From NCBI GenBank assembly GCA_002794775.1, contig NBAY01000143.1, positions 1-55,045 of the forward strand: DNA of 55,045 nt. Direction: 5' to 3'. Both the position numbers and the translations under genes were made by a program. The number at the start of each line of letters is the position of its first letter. Within the stretch, counting starts at the first letter, position 1. Source of the stretch: Porodaedalea pini (lineage: Eukaryota; Basidiomycota; Agaricomycetes; Hymenochaetales; Hymenochaetaceae). This document shows positions 54,106-55,045 of the stretch, piece by piece. The notes under the pieces are model-generated. The model worked only from the letters and a program-made list of their open reading frames with translations. It was not told where the DNA came from and made no database searches.

Positions 54106-54420
54106 GCCAGTTAATGCTAGTCAACTGCCAGCCAATGTCAGTCAATGTCAGTCAGTGTCAGTCAGTGTTAATTGATGCCAGTCAACTGCCAGTCAGTGAG
54201 AGTTGACTGTCAGTTGATGCTAGTCAGTGCTAGTTGACTGCTAGTCAATGCTAGTCAGTACCAGTCAGTACCAGTTAACTGCCAGTCAATGTCAGTCAGT
54301 GTCAGTTGGTGCCAGTTAGTGCCAGTCAGTGCCAATCAACTGCTGGTTGATGCCAGTCAATGCCAGTTGACTGCCAGTCAGTGCCAGTCAGTGCCAGTCA
54401 GTGTCAGTCAACTGCCAGTC
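54106..54420. repeat. 10-11 bp minisatellite of AGTCAGTGCC type
   Basis: Irregular tandem array of cagtcagtgc / cagtcaactgc variants. The mixture of two unit types gives a higher-order pattern. Its only open frames are repeat shadows. Confidence 0.85.
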
Positions 54421-54442
54421 TATAGTAAGGTGCTTACTATAG
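54420..54442. repeat. Perfect 10-bp inverted repeat
   Basis: ctatagtaag, three-base loop gtg, cttactatag, directly at the edge of the minisatellite. It could be a hairpin at the end of a mobile element. Confidence 0.6.
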
Positions 54443-54547
54443 GTACTTATAAAAATAGGAGCCCTTGGGGCATACAGGCTGTTCACCTGAAAGAATCCAA
54501 TTGGAACACTTAAGTTATTCAATGCAATCTTTAAGTTTCAGTGAAAT

Positions 54548-55006
54548 GATACCCAGGACTTCATAGATGTGAATCTTACTGGGGAAGAACATGAAGCATT
54601 CCTTTGGAAGGAAGCATGGGAGAGGGTCACAATAGGACTGGATAGGAAGCACTGTCATGAGATTTACAATGAGCACATTGGAGGAATTGGCCACAAACAA
54701 TGCAAAGATAAAGCTAGGGCTCAGAAGAAAGCAGAATGAAGCAAACATTTGGACAGAGTGGACATTGAACACAATCATGAGCTCACTCATGATAAAATGA
54801 CTGTGCCACAGCTCAAGGATCAGTTGGACAAACTCAGGAGGATTGACTCTCAAGTACCCATTGACAGTAGAATGAAGAAAAAAGCAGATAAATTAGAAGA
54901 GCTACTTACTGCCCTTTTCAGAAGTATTGTCACACGTGATTTCACTGATTTTCGTGCCACAAGAGCCTCAAAACACAAACATTTTCATATCTCAACCAAA
55001 AGTTGA
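54548..55006 (+). pseudogene. Unrecognised ORF with one in-frame stop
   Basis: Two parts in one frame: DFIDVNLTGEEHEAFLWKEA through CKDKARAQKKAE, then a TGA at about 54737, then DRVDIEHNHELTHDKMTVPQ, LKDQLDKLRRIDSQVP and KADKLEELLTALF, ending at 55006. Charged and helical; the second part looks coiled-coil. No family recognised. Its position beside a minisatellite and hairpin suggests a transposon-associated gene, but that is a guess. Confidence 0.4.
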
Positions 55007-55045
55007 CGTTTTTGCGTCATCCAAGTTGCTAAATTCATTTTTTAT

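Overview
The window looks like a transposon-rich accessory region of a basidiomycete genome, probably an Agaricomycete. This rests on short introns (about 50-65 bp) with CTAAC-like branch sites, Ty3/gypsy chromoviruses with a C-terminal chromodomain, a Copia element, and fragments of fungal housekeeping genes. No intact single-copy housekeeping gene is visible. The only plausible resident gene is a Crinkler-like gene (minus strand) cut by the left edge.

Layout. 1-979: partial Crinkler-like gene whose last visible exon carries an 18-bp minisatellite. About 1146-9128, 9952-17673 and 24808-30463: three related copies (A, B, C) of a chimeric, apparently mobile unit. Each unit is a head-to-tail series of fragments of unrelated essential genes, all on the plus strand and with introns kept. 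A: eIF4G, ARM-like, eIF4G, PRP8, RPB1, CAP-Gly. B: BTB, P4-ATPase, NOT1, ARM-like, unknown, PRP8, RPB1, CAP-Gly. C: N-terminal part of the BTB/CAP-Gly gene, a long RPB1 piece, then the CAP-Gly end. All three end in a 180-194 bp inverted-repeat element (MITE-like). B and C start at the same base, and C sits inside a retrotransposon gag gene whose reading resumes on the far side.

That host gag belongs to a minus-strand chromovirus-like element (family 2; 5' LTR 38752-39258). Its gag is split by chromovirus element 2 (30767-37043, TSD GTCCC), unit C, chromovirus element 1 (18353-24664, TSD CTTCG) and unit B. The family 2 element itself lies in an older family 1 pol (39259 onward), which is also hit by a young, intact Copia element on the minus strand (39917-45919, TSD GGACG, LTRs differing at 2 of 286 bases). 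Further right come a decayed family 1 element (45947-51490), a minus-strand gag/leader/LTR remnant (51491-53875) split by a solo LTR of family 3 (52630-53147, TSD AGTTG), a 10-11 bp minisatellite (about 54106-54420), and a small unrecognised ORF with one stop (54548-55006).

How it fits together. The retroelements supply the landing sites. The chimeric units are non-autonomous: no transposase or Rep/helicase is visible. They appear to have grown stepwise by taking DNA-level pieces of long housekeeping genes. Stops in the three better-preserved family 1 elements are all CGA-to-TGA changes, suggesting cytosine deamination in methylated CpG. The main candidate for a new system is the chimeric unit family.
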